Origin: Hoplostethus atlanticus
Taxonomy: Eukaryota; Chordata; Actinopteri; Trachichthyiformes; Trachichthyidae
Length of the DNA stretch: 64,000 nucleotides
Assembly: GCA_034670405.1 (NCBI GenBank)
Contig: JAXDDX010000016.1
Coordinates: forward strand, 3,204,001-3,268,000
Direction: 5' to 3'
In this document: in pieces, positions 47,301-57,754 of the stretch
Layout: each line of letters starts with the position of its first letter
How positions within the stretch are numbered: position 1 is the stretch's first letter
Notes under the pieces: model-generated
The model's database searches: none
Seen by the model: the letters and a program-made list of their open reading frames with translations, nothing else
What the model was told of the DNA's origin: nothing
Translations under genes and position numbers: made by a program

Positions 47301-48431
47301 TTTCAAAGAATCAATTCACAGTTTATTTTAACCCAAACCCAAAATGCTCAAGCCACTGTTTGCTCAGACTAAATGATCAAGGAGTGCAGTGGACCATTGA
47401 AATTACTGCTATCAGTGGGTATTCAGTACAAGGGATGGATGGGTTTGTTCCTGTAAATCAAAAGCACATTCCTTCTTATGTGGCCCATATTTTCTCAAAT
47501 AATAAAGGTTGTTCTATTGTAGTGATTTCCTTTCTATTTGAAACTGAAACCCACTGATTGGTGTACTGATAGAATAGCAAGATATATCCATTTAATCAAT
47601 ACAGTCATTTTGTATTAGTTAAATGGATAAATCTACAGTGGGGTTCAAAGGTCTGAGTCCACAGAAAAAAAAATAATCTGTATGAATACAAAGATGCAGT
47701 ATTCCCATAGGTAGTTAATCTGGGGAGTTTATCCACACACTGTGCTAATTTGATGGGCCTATTTTGGACTGATCCCATTAGCTACGCATGGCGCATGGCA
47801 TTTGATCGTGCCTAAAGTGTGGTTTCTTCTACCATTTACAGCAAGACCGTCAGACAAAGCGGTGAAATGTTGTTGATATTTGAGTAAAGTGTGTGTGCAT
47901 TTTCATGCCAGTTGGCATGACGGGACCCAAGAGGGATTTTTTTGGGCTAATGTGGCAAAATGTTTTAGGCAAATCTAGCTGTTTCTGAGCTGTACACCTC
48001 TGATGAAGCTAAACTTAAGCCAATACAGGTAAAACGTCTGTTGGTGAAGTGTGGTCAAGTGTGAGGTGCACTAGGGCTGCAATTGTTTGTCAGTGTCATA
48101 GAGTGCTTGTTACCCTTCTGTGTTCAAAGACTACAGTATTGATGCCCCTCCCTCCTTGAAGCCAGCCAAGAAATACTCTGACATCTCTGGACTCCCTGTG
48201 AGTAACTACCTTACACAAAGGCACATCGTACAACACACAGCATAACCTTTGCCATATCTTCTAAACACACACACTGAATAATCTCTGGTCTTTCCTCAGG
48301 CAAACTACACAGACCCGCAGACAAAGCTACGCTTCACATCCTCCGAAGAGTTCTCTTACATCCGCCTCCTTCCCACTGATGTTGTTACTGGCTACCTGGC
48401 ACTCCGAAAGGCAACTTGTATCGTGCCCTGA
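38219..48431 (+). CDS. ino80c: INO80 complex subunit C, 5 exons, complete
   Basis: Nuclear subunit of the INO80 ATP-dependent chromatin remodeller, homologous to yeast Ies6, which works with Arp5 in nucleosome binding. Exons 38219-38395, 46835-46948, 47043-47154, 48130-48197 and 48300-48431 join in frame to 200 residues (human protein 192). The N-terminus is a basic, low-complexity tail (KKR and SSSKKKK, residues 23-49). The conserved core runs from AKPPPFKDP (about 87) through AAAGKKNRTWKNLKQIL (about 104-120). The C-terminal YL1 domain (about 155-190) holds YTDPQTKLRF and EEFSYIRLLPTDVVTGYLAL. All junctions are GT/AG. Intron 1 contains an antisense BEL/Pao element. The ATG at 38219 is the first in frame and matches the family start. 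Confidence 0.96.
38829..39038 (-). repeat. BEL/Pao element 3' LTR
   Basis: A 210-bp direct repeat of 46409-46629, with several small indels between the copies. It starts TGTAGCATACCCCGCC and ends GTAACA on the plus strand, giving TG..CA termini in either orientation. On the coding (minus) strand this copy is the downstream LTR. Confidence 0.9.
39254..39544 (-). pseudogene. BEL/Pao polyprotein C-terminal segment
   Basis: Encodes a basic segment with QFWSRWKREYLHNITARQCW and NLQVGDIVMDTDELSPRGEW, which matches the conserved domain after the integrase core in BEL/Pao polyproteins (DUF5641-like). It lies next to the 3' LTR, as expected for the end of pol. Confidence 0.8.
39690..40620 (-). pseudogene. 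BEL/Pao integrase, interrupted
   Basis: The zinc-binding H2C2 part contains HSHERTKHQGKG and CVTCRRLRRPPEG. The catalytic core follows, with the first Asp in CGMDYFGPF and the second in CDHGTNFVGA; the Glu region reads GWVWERQMRTV. In-frame stops TGA (40073-40075) and TAA (39902-39904) break the frame inside the core, so no full integrase can be read from this copy. Confidence 0.82.
40719..42310 (-). pseudogene. BEL/Pao RT/RNase H segment, proximal copy
   Basis: The minus strand encodes RT C-terminal and RNase H-like sequence (for example ELHHFSDASNSGYSQCSYLR and YVPTDENPADGASRGKTVDE). From 40719 to about 41550 the frame is nearly clean; from about 41550 to 42310 single-base indels accumulate and no frame is sustained. 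The same stretch recurs at about 42515-44100, where the quality pattern is reversed. Confidence 0.8.
42515..44619 (-). pseudogene. BEL/Pao protease and reverse transcriptase, distal copy
   Basis: Near 44550 the aspartic protease motif reads ALLDTQSDNTFID. The long frame 43017-44348 then gives the RT, with GKLRVVFDCSAKYSGTSLNE, IALMCDIEKMFHQFHV and the catalytic box FYVDDGV. From about 43100 down to 42515 the sequence is full of one-base deletions relative to the proximal copy, and a block of about 200 bp is missing. This part gives the surest family assignment. Confidence 0.87.
44620..46305 (-). pseudogene. BEL/Pao gag region, broken
   Basis: A possible start is the ATG at 46303-46305, followed by a charged, coiled-coil-like stretch with an in-frame TAA at 46195-46197 and later stops. 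Towards pol there are zinc-knuckle-like Cys/His clusters (CYGYVKPGHSAKECRHCQTC and CKRRHPTC). In the first knuckle a Tyr stands where the second Cys is usual. The middle part (45284-45497) resembles the gag-associated DUF1759 region. Inactive as it stands. Confidence 0.72.
46409..46629 (-). repeat. BEL/Pao element 5' LTR
   Basis: A 221-bp direct repeat of 38829-39038, sharing the GTAGCATACCCCGCCGAAAG start, the CCCTATACCCGAGACTTG core and the GTAACA end. On the coding strand this is the upstream LTR. A primer-binding site just inside it was not recognised. Confidence 0.9.
46835..46948 (+). CDS. ino80c: ino80c exon 2 (residues 60-97)
   Basis: Acceptor CCTCAG, donor ATG|GTGAGT. Encodes an acidic linker and ends in AKPPPFKDPIFM, matching the human AKPLPFKDPNFV. 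Confidence 0.94.
47043..47154 (+). CDS. ino80c: ino80c exon 3 (residues 98-134)
   Basis: Acceptor GGCAG, donor ACT|GTGAGT. Encodes HSGIGGAAAGKKNRTWKNLK and the following QILTLERTLPWKVNDPN, the most conserved block outside the YL1 domain. Confidence 0.95.
47155..48129. other. ino80c intron 3, nothing notable
   Basis: About 975 bp of ordinary intron without a recognisable mobile element or open frame. Confidence 0.5.
48130..48197 (+). CDS. ino80c: ino80c exon 4 (residues 135-157)
   Basis: Only 68 bp. Acceptor AAAG, chosen over the AG five bases downstream because it keeps NYYSIDAPPSLKPAKKYSD aligned to the human protein. Donor CCT|GTGAGT. Confidence 0.93.
48300..48431 (+). CDS. ino80c: ino80c exon 5 (residues 158-200 and stop)
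   Basis: Acceptor CCTCAG. Encodes ANYTDPQTKLRFTSSEEFSY and IRLLPTDVVTGYLALRKATC, ending IVP and TGA at 48429-48431, as in the human protein. Confidence 0.95.
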   Translation, partial: ANYTDPQTKLRFTSSEEFSYIRLLPTDVVTGYLALRKATCIVP

Positions 48432-48626
48432 CAGCCCAGTGACACTTTAAACCTCCAACAGTTTCTTGATACAAAACAGAACTGACCTGATGTCAGTGTC
48501 GGATGCCATCAGGCCAACCGTGAGACAAAAGAGGCTGAGACACTGGTTGTTCACAGTGAGGCAGACCAAATGTGAACGGTACTGAAAGGACCACTGCTAC
48601 AGCTCATAGGCTGTCCACTGCTATCA

Positions 48627-49259
48627 TTAAAGGGTAATTCCAGTATTTTTAAACCTGGGCTCTATTTGTACATATTAGTCATTAGTCACAAAATATGTAC
48701 AATTGCTGGAATTGCTCCGGTAGATCGCCTCAGTCAGGCAGTCACGAAACGGGCTGCAATGGCTGCAACGTAATCCGTGGGGCCACTGCGCCCGATCAAA
48801 GTACATCCACTAAAAGTGCTTGTTTTTGCCACTGACTGGCTCAGACTGTTATTCGAAGCCTCTGACAACATTACGGAAAGGATCCCTACAGAGATAGACC
48901 TTTGTTTAACCAGAAACCTTTGTTTAACCAGAAACCTTTGTTTAATCTCTTCATGCAACAACTCACCTCATCTTTCAGATTTTGAGCAAGACTTCTGTTT
49001 CTGGTTAAACAAAGGTCTATCTCTGTAGCGATCTTTTCCGTTCTGAGCCTGTCTGTGGCAAAAACAACACTTTTAGTGGAGGTACTTTGATCAGGCGCAG
49101 TGACCCCTGCGGATTACGTTCCATTGCAGCCCGTTTCCTGACTGCCGGCTGAGGCGATCTACCGGAGCAATTACAGTACTTTTTGTACATATTTTGGGGT
49201 CTAAATGACTAATATGTACAAATAGAGCCAGGTTTAAAAATACTGGAATTACCCTTTAA
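48627..49259. mobile_element. Foldback element / MITE with TTAA ends
   Basis: A left arm (48627-48917) and a right arm (48997-49259) are inverted copies separated by a loop of about 79 bp. Both outer ends are TTAA with AAAGGGTAATTCCAGTATTT inverted at the other end, which suggests TTAA target duplication as in piggyBac-type elements. The left arm carries two to three tandem 18-bp copies of CCTTTGTTTAACCAGAAA. There is no coding capacity. It starts about 195 bp after the ino80c stop. Confidence 0.85.
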
Positions 49260-49385
49260 GAAGACTGAAATCACAAGATGAGATGTGTTTTATTTTTTTT
49301 TTTTCATTTATAAAACAAACTTTCAGAATTATTGCTTGTGCTGTGTGAGACATTTAAATGTGTTTCCATTGACTGGTGATAAGTC

Positions 49386-49391
49386 AATAAA
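49386..49391 (+). terminator. ino80c: Candidate ino80c poly(A) signal AATAAA
   Basis: First canonical AATAAA that I find after the stop codon, about 955 bp downstream and beyond the foldback element. An ATTAAA variant at 48626-48631 overlaps the foldback's left TTAA and could be used instead. Confidence 0.45.
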
Positions 49392-50077
49392 ACAGCTGTA
49401 CATAATGATGTCCAACGAAACATCCCTATGTGACTAGCTTTTTTTGCACCAGCTGTTGGGTAGAGCAGTTTACTAGACTGCTCAGCAGTACACACAAATC
49501 AAGTGCTTTGAATTCCACATGCATACACATGGAAAGATGCATACACACGCACCGTTTGTAGATGACGTGTTTAGCCGAGGGACCAGTAACCCCTTATTGA
49601 GGCTGGAGGTTTCCTGTGACATTTCAAAAGAAAATGGTGTGTTCCCAGTGAACTGAATGCATGCGAACAATTCTTTTCAAAAATCAACAATCAGATATCT
49701 TTACACTTGTTTGATCAAACAAATTTCTAGGTAGACCAGATTAAATTACATTTTCACATTAGGTGATCCCTCATGGGACCCAGCCCAAGGCTGGGTAAGC
49801 CTGGTGTAGGTTTACACCTGTTACCACCTTGAGAGAATAACTAACCCCAATGCTGAATGCAGCTTTTGTCTGCAGTGTACTTTATTGCGTCTGACTTTTT
49901 GTGTGTAGCATGGGTGCTGTATGCCCCCTTGTGGTAGAATATGTATGGTTTCACATGTGTTCCTTTGTTTCGAGCGTCTCTCAAACACACACTATGTGCT
50001 GTCCATTGATTTTTCAAGGCGTTTGTCCATTTCAGACTGACTGTCACTTATTTGACGCACTTTGTTTACCATAGAGA
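49392..50077. other. Intergenic DNA, nothing recognised
   Basis: No gene, exon or named repeat was recognised downstream of ino80c up to the tRNA-like sequences. Confidence 0.4.
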
Positions 50078-50153
50078 GCCTTTTTAGCTCGGTTAGTACA
50101 GCATGAGATACTGAGATATTTCATCATGGGTGTGGGATTGAGCCACAAATTGG
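50078..50153 (+). pseudogene. Possible decayed tRNA-Lys-like sequence
   Basis: Contains TTAGCTCGGTTAGTACAGCA (A-box-like) and GTGGGATTGAGCCACAAATT (B-box-like), in the order of a tRNA-Lys gene. The anticodon arm no longer folds properly and the acceptor arms do not pair. It could equally be a tRNA-derived SINE head. Confidence 0.35.
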
Positions 50154-50936
50154 ACTCAGGACCCAATGATCATGAAAGTTTCATCTTTTTGATCTAATTT
50201 AAGCTAAAATTAGGCAATACTTTTTCCATCGATTCTTTTTTTTTCCACACCTGAGCGCTGTCAGAGTCACAGTAGCGACGCCCCACCGGTTGAGAACCAG
50301 TGTAGCTGCCACACATGCAGTCTGCCAAAGAAATACTAGCCAGGCAGTAACAACACGACTGCAGTCCTATGGATATAGATAGGTTGATGATGATGATGAT
50401 TGGTAAGGGTTAAAAAGCATGATGATTCGTGACGGATCCTTGAAGCGGGCCACGTGCTCTAAACCAACAGTTGTAGTTGTGTACCGTCGTAGGGTTGTTT
50501 TCTTCATTCCCCTCTCTCCTTCCCCCACCGGGACGCGCAACGTCCTTGCATTTTACAAGCTGGCCACATGTGCCAAATATCAGGTACGTTATTTAGTTAT
50601 TTGGAGTGAGACAAATGACGACGAGGTAATTGTGTAGGAGAGATATATTGTACTTGCAATAAACTTACAACAATAAACTGCGTGTTTCACCCAAACTGAA
50701 GTTGGTCAGTAAAATGATCGCCTTATTTTGTGAAATTGAAACACGATCTAATTGTTCTGCTCCATGACATCCTGGACGTGGCCTGGCGGAGGTATGGGTT
50801 AAAGATGTAACTGCGCTCACCGGGTTCTCAGCGGTAATCCCGGTCACACTGTATTTGGTGTCTCGTAGCAACAGTGACCTTCGCTATCTGTCAACTGGAA
50901 CCACCTGACGTCACCAGCATTGAAAACGTTCGACGC

Positions 50937-51009
50937 AGGCCCCAGCGAGAATTGAACTCGCGACCCCTGGTTTACAAGACCAGTGCTCTAACCACTGAGC
51001 TATGAGGCC
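50937..51009 (-). tRNA. tRNA-Thr (anticodon TGT)
   Basis: A complete 73-nt cloverleaf can be drawn on the minus strand. The acceptor stem GGCCTCA/TGGGGCC has one G-U pair. The D arm contains TAGCTCAGTGGTTAGAGC, the anticodon stem CTGGT/ACCAG encloses the loop CTTGTAA with anticodon TGT, and the T stem GCGAG/CTCGC encloses TTCAATT. The discriminator base is T. There is no intron, and TTTT at 50923-50926 would terminate RNA polymerase III. Confidence 0.95.
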
Positions 51010-51335
51010 GTACCTGCTCACCTTACGGGCTGGCCCAACGCCGTGTTTACAGTAACACCTTGGGAATACACGTCGCATAATAGTCCTCCTTCCGAATCGC
51101 CACGCGCAGCACAAGCAGCAAGTAACGTGTGTTGTCAGTCAGTCTATCCTTGACATCTACCACAATGATTCTTTTAATCACTTTATTGTACAAACCCATA
51201 TTAGTATGTACCCAGGCACCGAACCACCTCTGTCTGATTTATTTGTATTTGATGAGGTGTTAATGGGCTGACTGTCTTTCATCATCCATCATCTGGTACC
51301 AGCAGGTTAGGACACAGCTCCGGTCCTAATGCTAA

Positions 51336-51404
51336 GGTCCCTGTGATAATTAGACTTGTAACACCTGATTTACAAGCCTGAGCTAATCACTGAGCTATGA
51401 AGTG
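51336..51404 (-). pseudogene. Decayed tRNA-Thr copy
   Basis: On the minus strand TTCATAGCTCAGTGATTAGC and GGCTTGTAAATCAGG match the 5' half and anticodon arm of the intact tRNA-Thr 400 bp away, including a TGT anticodon. The acceptor stem no longer pairs, the T arm is unrecognisable and the D loop is shortened. It looks like an old local duplicate or retroposed copy. Confidence 0.75.
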
Positions 51405-52094
51405 CAAACTAATTTAGTAAACTAAAGGTCAGGCGCAATAAAGTAATTATCACACCTATTGGTTGGTAGAACAACCCGTTGCCAGATATAACAAACCTGG
51501 TATGACTATTTTGAAGATTTTATAATCAGGGTTGTACTAGTATAGAAGGTTCAAGGTCACATCCACATTTTAGCTAACTAAGAAAATTCAGAAGACTGTT
51601 ACTTGACACCACACTCTTATTATTACTAGTAATAATAATCAGTACTCAGTAACCAGTAATGATTAGGTAATGTAAGGTTACTGTACCAAGTAATTTCCCA
51701 CAGTACCCAGCCTTAGTCATTCACTGTGTGTATTTTCTCTCAGCTCTACAGCTTAGTGAAGCTGATGATGGCAGTATAGTATATCTATGAGAGGCAGACC
51801 AGTGCTTCCATTCCTGCTGCGGCATCAAAACCTCAACATAGTGATTAATGAGCAGCACCAAGGCGTTCTGCTACTCCAGCACGCGGCCGATAGACTGTGT
51901 GTGAGTGTGTGTGAGTGTATGTGTGTGTGAGTGTGCGTGTGTGTGTTCATATGTTTGTATAGTATTGTGTGTATCTCTGCTGTATGCCCATGAGGTTTAA
52001 CTCTTACTTGCATAATCCAGAAGTCTTCTCAGGTATAATGCCAAACAGACAATGACTTTTCTGATGACATTTCTTCTGTGTAAATAATGAGTTT

Positions 52095-52337
52095 GACTGC
52101 CCTTGTGAGGACATGTCAGCAGTCCTCACTTCTATAAGGGGCTAGTGTACAGTTAGGACTTGGTTTGAGGGTTGTGGTTAGAATTAGGGTTAGGTTTAGG
52201 TCAGGGTAAGGGTTAACGCTGTAGTGGTGAGGGTTAAGGTCAGGAGGACGGGTTAAGGAATAAATGTAGTCAATGAAGGTCCTCGCAAGTATAGTAATAC
52301 ACATTTGCAGTTGGTGCGTGTGTGTGTGTGTGTGTCT
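52095..52337. repeat. Dispersed repeat with telomere-like core and (GT)n tail
   Basis: GTGAGGACATGTCAGCAGTC and, at the other end, GGTCCTCGCAAGTATAGTAA bracket a core with degenerate TTAGGG-like units (TTAGGGTTAGGTTTAGG) and run into (GT)n. This arrangement recurs in fish genomes in my experience, but I cannot name the family. Confidence 0.45.
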
Positions 52338-52935
52338 CATGTGTGTCCCTTTTAATGAGTTTTTGTGCCAGTGCCTCTGTTGCACATCAGCCTGTGTCTC
52401 TATATCTGTTCTGACAACCAGGACCAGGGCTGCTTCTCGCTGAAGCCACACTTAATATCCAGCCACTCCTGCACTTTGCCGCCACATGGCAGCGCCAGAG
52501 CTCTGCCTATCAAAATGAGGCTCATGTTGCTGCTGTGCCGCCTTGCCGAGTGTGGAAGTGTCTCAAAGCAGAGAGAATACTAACCAGGTCTCTCATACGT
52601 ACAAAATGTATGTGCATAGACCAGAATTGATGCACAGCAGCGGGTGGTTGAAAAACATCCACCACCTGGTGAAAGACCGCCAAGAAAAACACGAACAGGC
52701 AATCAAATGAATAGGCTTGTAAATGTCACTTGGGCTATAATAGTTGAGACAACAAACACATGTTATACCATTGATAAACAATTTGGACAGTGCGTATAGT
52801 ATCCATAATACACTATAATAATCATCATGTAAGCACATTTTTGGCTGATTGAGTCATTTTAAATTTTAGTATGGCTCTGGCAATTTAGGACTACAGCTCA
52901 GTTATATAAAAACATCACTTGGACATGAATTCCTT

Positions 52936-53720
52936 AAAATGGCTCATCTTGCTTTGATAGAGGATTTGACATCTGCTGCATTACACAGGGTGTGTGTTTT
53001 CAGAGAGCGCACCAACTTTTTAGCTGAGAGCAATGAATGGCTCCTCAGTAGATTCTGTTTACCAAGGCCTATTTCTTTTGGACCTCTGCCGCCAAGTTTC
53101 TCCAACAGTGGAAAGAGAGCCCAGATGCACTAATACCATCCTGGTGCTCATTTAGATCCTCTCTACACTGCAGTTTTGGGCCACTGAGCCACATAATGCC
53201 TGCCATCCTTCAAGCTATAATTTCTTTGACTCTACAATACATACGGTTTCTCCACACCGCCTTGCAACAGGCCGTAATGAAAAGGGACTTCCATGCATCA
53301 CTGGAATTCATAACATCATTGGATCTATTGACGGCACACATATTGCAGTAACAGCAACATTCAACAAATTGAACTTCATCAACAGAAACGGTTTTCCTTT
53401 GGTGTATGCGATGCACATTTGGCTTTGCTGAATGTCGCTGCTAAACGGCTGGGCGGGACACACAAAACAGCCCAGACGACCTTCACCTCCAGGGAGGAGC
53501 TGTGGTGGATGGATGATTTATTGGTAAGTGTACCTTTACTATATATTTTGTTGTGCCGGGCTTATAAAGAAATGCATGACTCCTCTCACAACCTCACAAC
53601 CCTACAGGAGGCAAGCTACAGCCCTTGCCTATGTGTGCACAAGGACAACTGTGGAGTGCACACAGGCCCTGCTGAAAGGTCATCGGCTGTGCTTGTCTGG
53701 GACAGAAGACACACTGCATT
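52936..53720 (+). pseudogene. PIF/Harbinger (HARBI1-like) transposase remnant
   Basis: Successive plus-strand frames give RERTNFLAESNEWLLSRFCL (N-terminal part), then HNIIGSIDGTHIAVTA with the first catalytic Asp of the DDE domain, then TRTTVECTQALLKGHRLCL, matching the Glu-containing C-terminal motif of Harbinger nucleases. Frameshifts and stops separate the pieces and the middle is shortened. Terminal repeats were not identified. This is a dead copy. Confidence 0.75.
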
Positions 53721-56661
53721 ACCAACCTGACATGTTGTACCTCTTTAAATGTGTAAGAAGAATTTATGATATCTATCCTCAAATGTCATGTCATGGAAAT
53801 GGACTGCACTACTGGTAAGTTGATCAATAGACCAACTCCAGTCCCTGCTGAGCCAGCAGGGTGCCCACATATTTATGTTTTTGACCTATTGGAAGAGCAA
53901 AAGTAAACTACTCTACTTAACAAAGACATAGCACTCTGAAACTGTTACACACTAGTTCAGTATATTCATTATTTTACTGAAACAGTTGAGGCACAATGTA
54001 TATGATGAACCTCTTGTAACAGCAGATGTAGCGTGTGACTCTCCTCAACAAAGCAAAGTACTCCCAAACTGATGGATGCCGCTCAAACCTGAATCTGAAA
54101 TGTTCCAGGGAAAATGAGTGATGGCCCATACAGTCTGACATTTTAGCAGTATAGTATATAGTATATAGATAACAGTCTCATAACCTGCTCATGCCACATC
54201 CATGATGCATTACAGTCTATTAGGACATTTTCTGATGCAGTCGTGATGTAATTCTAATGTGCGTATGATTCGTCTTACAACCATCAATTAAAGTGTTACC
54301 AACCATTTTCCCACTCCTAACACTAAAACCAGTTCTACTGCAGCTTCAACAGCACATTGACAACCTAGCTGAAGCTGGATTTAGACAAATATTGAATGAT
54401 GAGATTTCTAACTGTATTTGACGATGATCTAATTGATGCTGTCTAAAAGGGCAACATGCACATGGAATCTGATTTTCATTTATTTGTGGCACAGATCTGA
54501 TCTCAGAAAAATAAGGGGATACAGGCTCACTTTAGGCAACGCTTTGTATAACAATATTACTGTTCAATGGCCTTTGTATGCATATATTCCTATACGGTGG
54601 CTAACTTATAATAAATTGTTCTTGGGAACCTTTTGCCCTTCACCACAACCTTCACTGTTGTACTTGATGTGATCATGTCAGGGCTGTCTAAATAGGGACA
54701 AAGCACAGTGAGACAGCTCCTGGCTCAATTAGCCATGAAACACCCCTGATCGGTGCCTCAAGGTGTTCCATGTTACTTTTATCTCTCCCTGTTTGAAGGA
54801 AGCCCAAGACAATGTGATGAGCTATCAGCTGTTATTGGGCTGTAGAGGTCAAACAGTAAACTGTCATCGGATAGCTGATCAACTCATTCAGACATCATTA
54901 CACCGGGCTAAATCCCTGTTAATCCCACTGAAGATTCAATCAGTGTCCTCTCACAGGTCGACTTGTTCCCGTGTGTGTGTGTGTGTGTGTGTGTGTAAGG
55001 GACGGAGAGAGGTAATTCTTCAAGCTGATAGACAATGATTGTCCTTCATCGGACCAAATTCACCTCCTCTCTTCATTTCTCTTCCCTTTCCTGTCCCCCT
55101 GTCCTCTCCTATCGTCCCCTCCCCTTCCCTCCCCTCTCCTCCCCTCCTGTCCTGTTTTCTCCCTCCTCTTCTGGCTCCTCTTCTATCTCTCTCCGTTGGC
55201 TGGAGGATTAGCGCTCTGTTTTGGTCTCTGATTGATAAGAGCTCTGTCGGTCTATCTCTCTTCCTCTGTCTATCTGTCTGTCTCTCTTCATATTTGTATC
55301 GCTCCCTGTCTGCTTCCCTCCCCCACCATGCTCTGTCTCTCCAGAAGGCAGATGGTCAGAGGTCCTACAGGCTTGTTTGTGCTGTGACCATAGCCTGTAG
55401 CAAATAATAGACAAACTATGATGTTACCTGTTGACTTTCAACTGACCCGTTTGAAGCACAGGAAGTGGCGTGTCCGGGTGCCACCATGTTGTATTTTTGG
55501 AACCAGAGTTTGTGCATTAGAGTAAACACACAACTGCGCGAGAACCCAGGGAAGCATGCTGAAATGAAGCGCAGACACTATTGATTCAGGTCTTCAGTCA
55601 CACTCTACCAGGTCTGTATCTTTGCTGATAAGCAAGGCAACATTAAACTTCCAGATTTTGAATGGCGATTCTCTCCGCGTAAGAGAGAATGGATCTTATC
55701 AGGGCTTGATGAATTGTATCCCGGCTCTGCAACAGCATATTCACCTGTGTGAGCTCGTTTTATTGTGATATAGAATTTACTGTTGTTTTATGGACTGTGG
55801 TTATTTATCACAGAGTTATCTTTAGCTCAATGTGTTCAATGCCAATAACAGGGTTGTGCAGACACACCTCCTTACATGCACTGAAATCCAATATTCAAAC
55901 GTCTAATATTTTCCTAATGGCACAAATATGAGGGAAGACATTAGAACAAATTAAATGAGCTATTCGGACTATAACTACTTGTAGAAAAAGATGTATTGGC
56001 TTTATATTTCTACACAGAAGATGGGCTGACTCGTATACAGGTGTGTGGACTTCCCAGTTGTTCTGTATCCAGCCAGTAGAAGGCAATAGAGTCTCTCCCA
56101 GGACTTCTGCATCGGCTTGAAAAAACAAGGCGAGCGGTGGACTGTGACCTGTTAGTGTAGATACTCTCTGGTAACCCTGCAGCTCTGAAATGCTGGATAC
56201 ACTCTGTTGTGCTACTGGAAGAATGTAGGAGACAAAATGAACAATGTGCCATGACTATCAATGGTAGCCATGGGGTGGTAGTTGTATATTTATTATGTCT
56301 ATTGCACTCGACTTTAAATATCTTTACTCTTATCTCCACCCCTTTCTCTCACGTATCTCTCTCTGTCTATCTCCCTCCTATTCTCCTCCCCCTCCATCTC
56401 TCTCTGTCTCTCAGATTAGGTCCATCCATCGCAGGCTGTCAGACCTACATTCAGGTGGATAAAGTGTCGGTGGACAGAGCGGTAATAGGAGGGATGTGAC
56501 CCTCTAACCCTCTCAACAACAGATAGAACCAATCTAACACAGGTATTGAATCTAGTCTCATCTGAGAGGGGACATCCATTCATACCTACCTACCACGGTG
56601 TGTGTGTGTGTGTGTCTATAGGCTGTGCGTGTTGAATGATAGCTGCTATCCATCCACACCC

Positions 56662-56698
<37 letters not shown>

Positions 56699-56802
56699 GA
56701 TAGCCCCCATCCATACACACTGCATAGTGCTGGTGATGCGACTCAATGCCTCACTGTGCTTAAAAGCTATTACATCTCGGGATTGGATTCATGTTCTTTC
56801 AG

Positions 56803-56838
<36 letters not shown>

Positions 56839-57198
56839 CTTTGTACCTGTGTTTCAGACCCTATATTGTCACCAGTGAAGCTCCTAAGGCCAACTTACTG
56901 TCTGCAAATTGACTTTGCAGTGAACTTGTTTCGATTTGCGAGAGTTTATAATGCAGATTTTTAGACCTATGAAGTTTTACCTAAACTCGTACCTTAATAC
57001 ATAAAAAGGCTTTATCCCAACTCACATTTTGTGTGAATGTCTAGCAAATAAAAAGCAGTTTTGGCCGATGAAAACAAATAGCAAAGCCTTGCTGTAAATT
57101 CCATTAAATGCTCCGTCCAATAGCTGTAGTGAAAGTTTATGTTGATACTGAAGAGGGTTTATGAGTTGTGTCTCCAAGCACACATGCACGCACGCACA

Positions 57199-57284
<86 letters not shown>

Positions 57285-57380
57285 AAGCCTATAGCTGTTG
57301 TTCACTTATAAACTCGATGCAATTACCTTTTTTCTCTCTCTGCACTGTATCCAACCTATGAGTTTGGCTGGGAGACATAA

Positions 57381-57414
<34 letters not shown>

Positions 57415-57559
57415 AAAGCTTGCATCCATCCATATCACTATTTGCGAGTGTGTGTGCTCTGGACCATCCTGCCTTATGCTCTGCTTGCCCTTGGAGAACA
57501 ATACCTATTGGCTTTAGTGGAATTAAGATGGTTTCTCATTCACTATCATTTACACTTTA

Positions 57560-57596
<37 letters not shown>

Positions 57597-57697
57597 ATAG
57601 GTGTGTGTATTTGCATGCACATGAGATACATGGGGTGTGTGTGTGGAGGTGAGAGAGAGCGAGAGAGAAAGAAAGTATGTAGAGAAAGGAACGACCC

Positions 57698-57754
<57 letters not shown>

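Noticed and set aside
50419-50637. 72-codon plus-strand frame ending near a GT donor-like site (CAG|GTACGT), possible first exon
   Set aside because: The donor is good, but I found no partner acceptor with coding sequence downstream and recognise no protein. Kept out for lack of support.
51336-51404. A second functional tRNA-Thr gene
   Set aside because: The anticodon loop is kept, but the acceptor stem and T arm do not pair, so it is listed as a pseudogene.
52140-52260. Interstitial telomeric repeat
   Set aside because: Only a few imperfect TTAGGG-like units occur, inside a longer dispersed repeat; it is not evidence of a telomere fusion.
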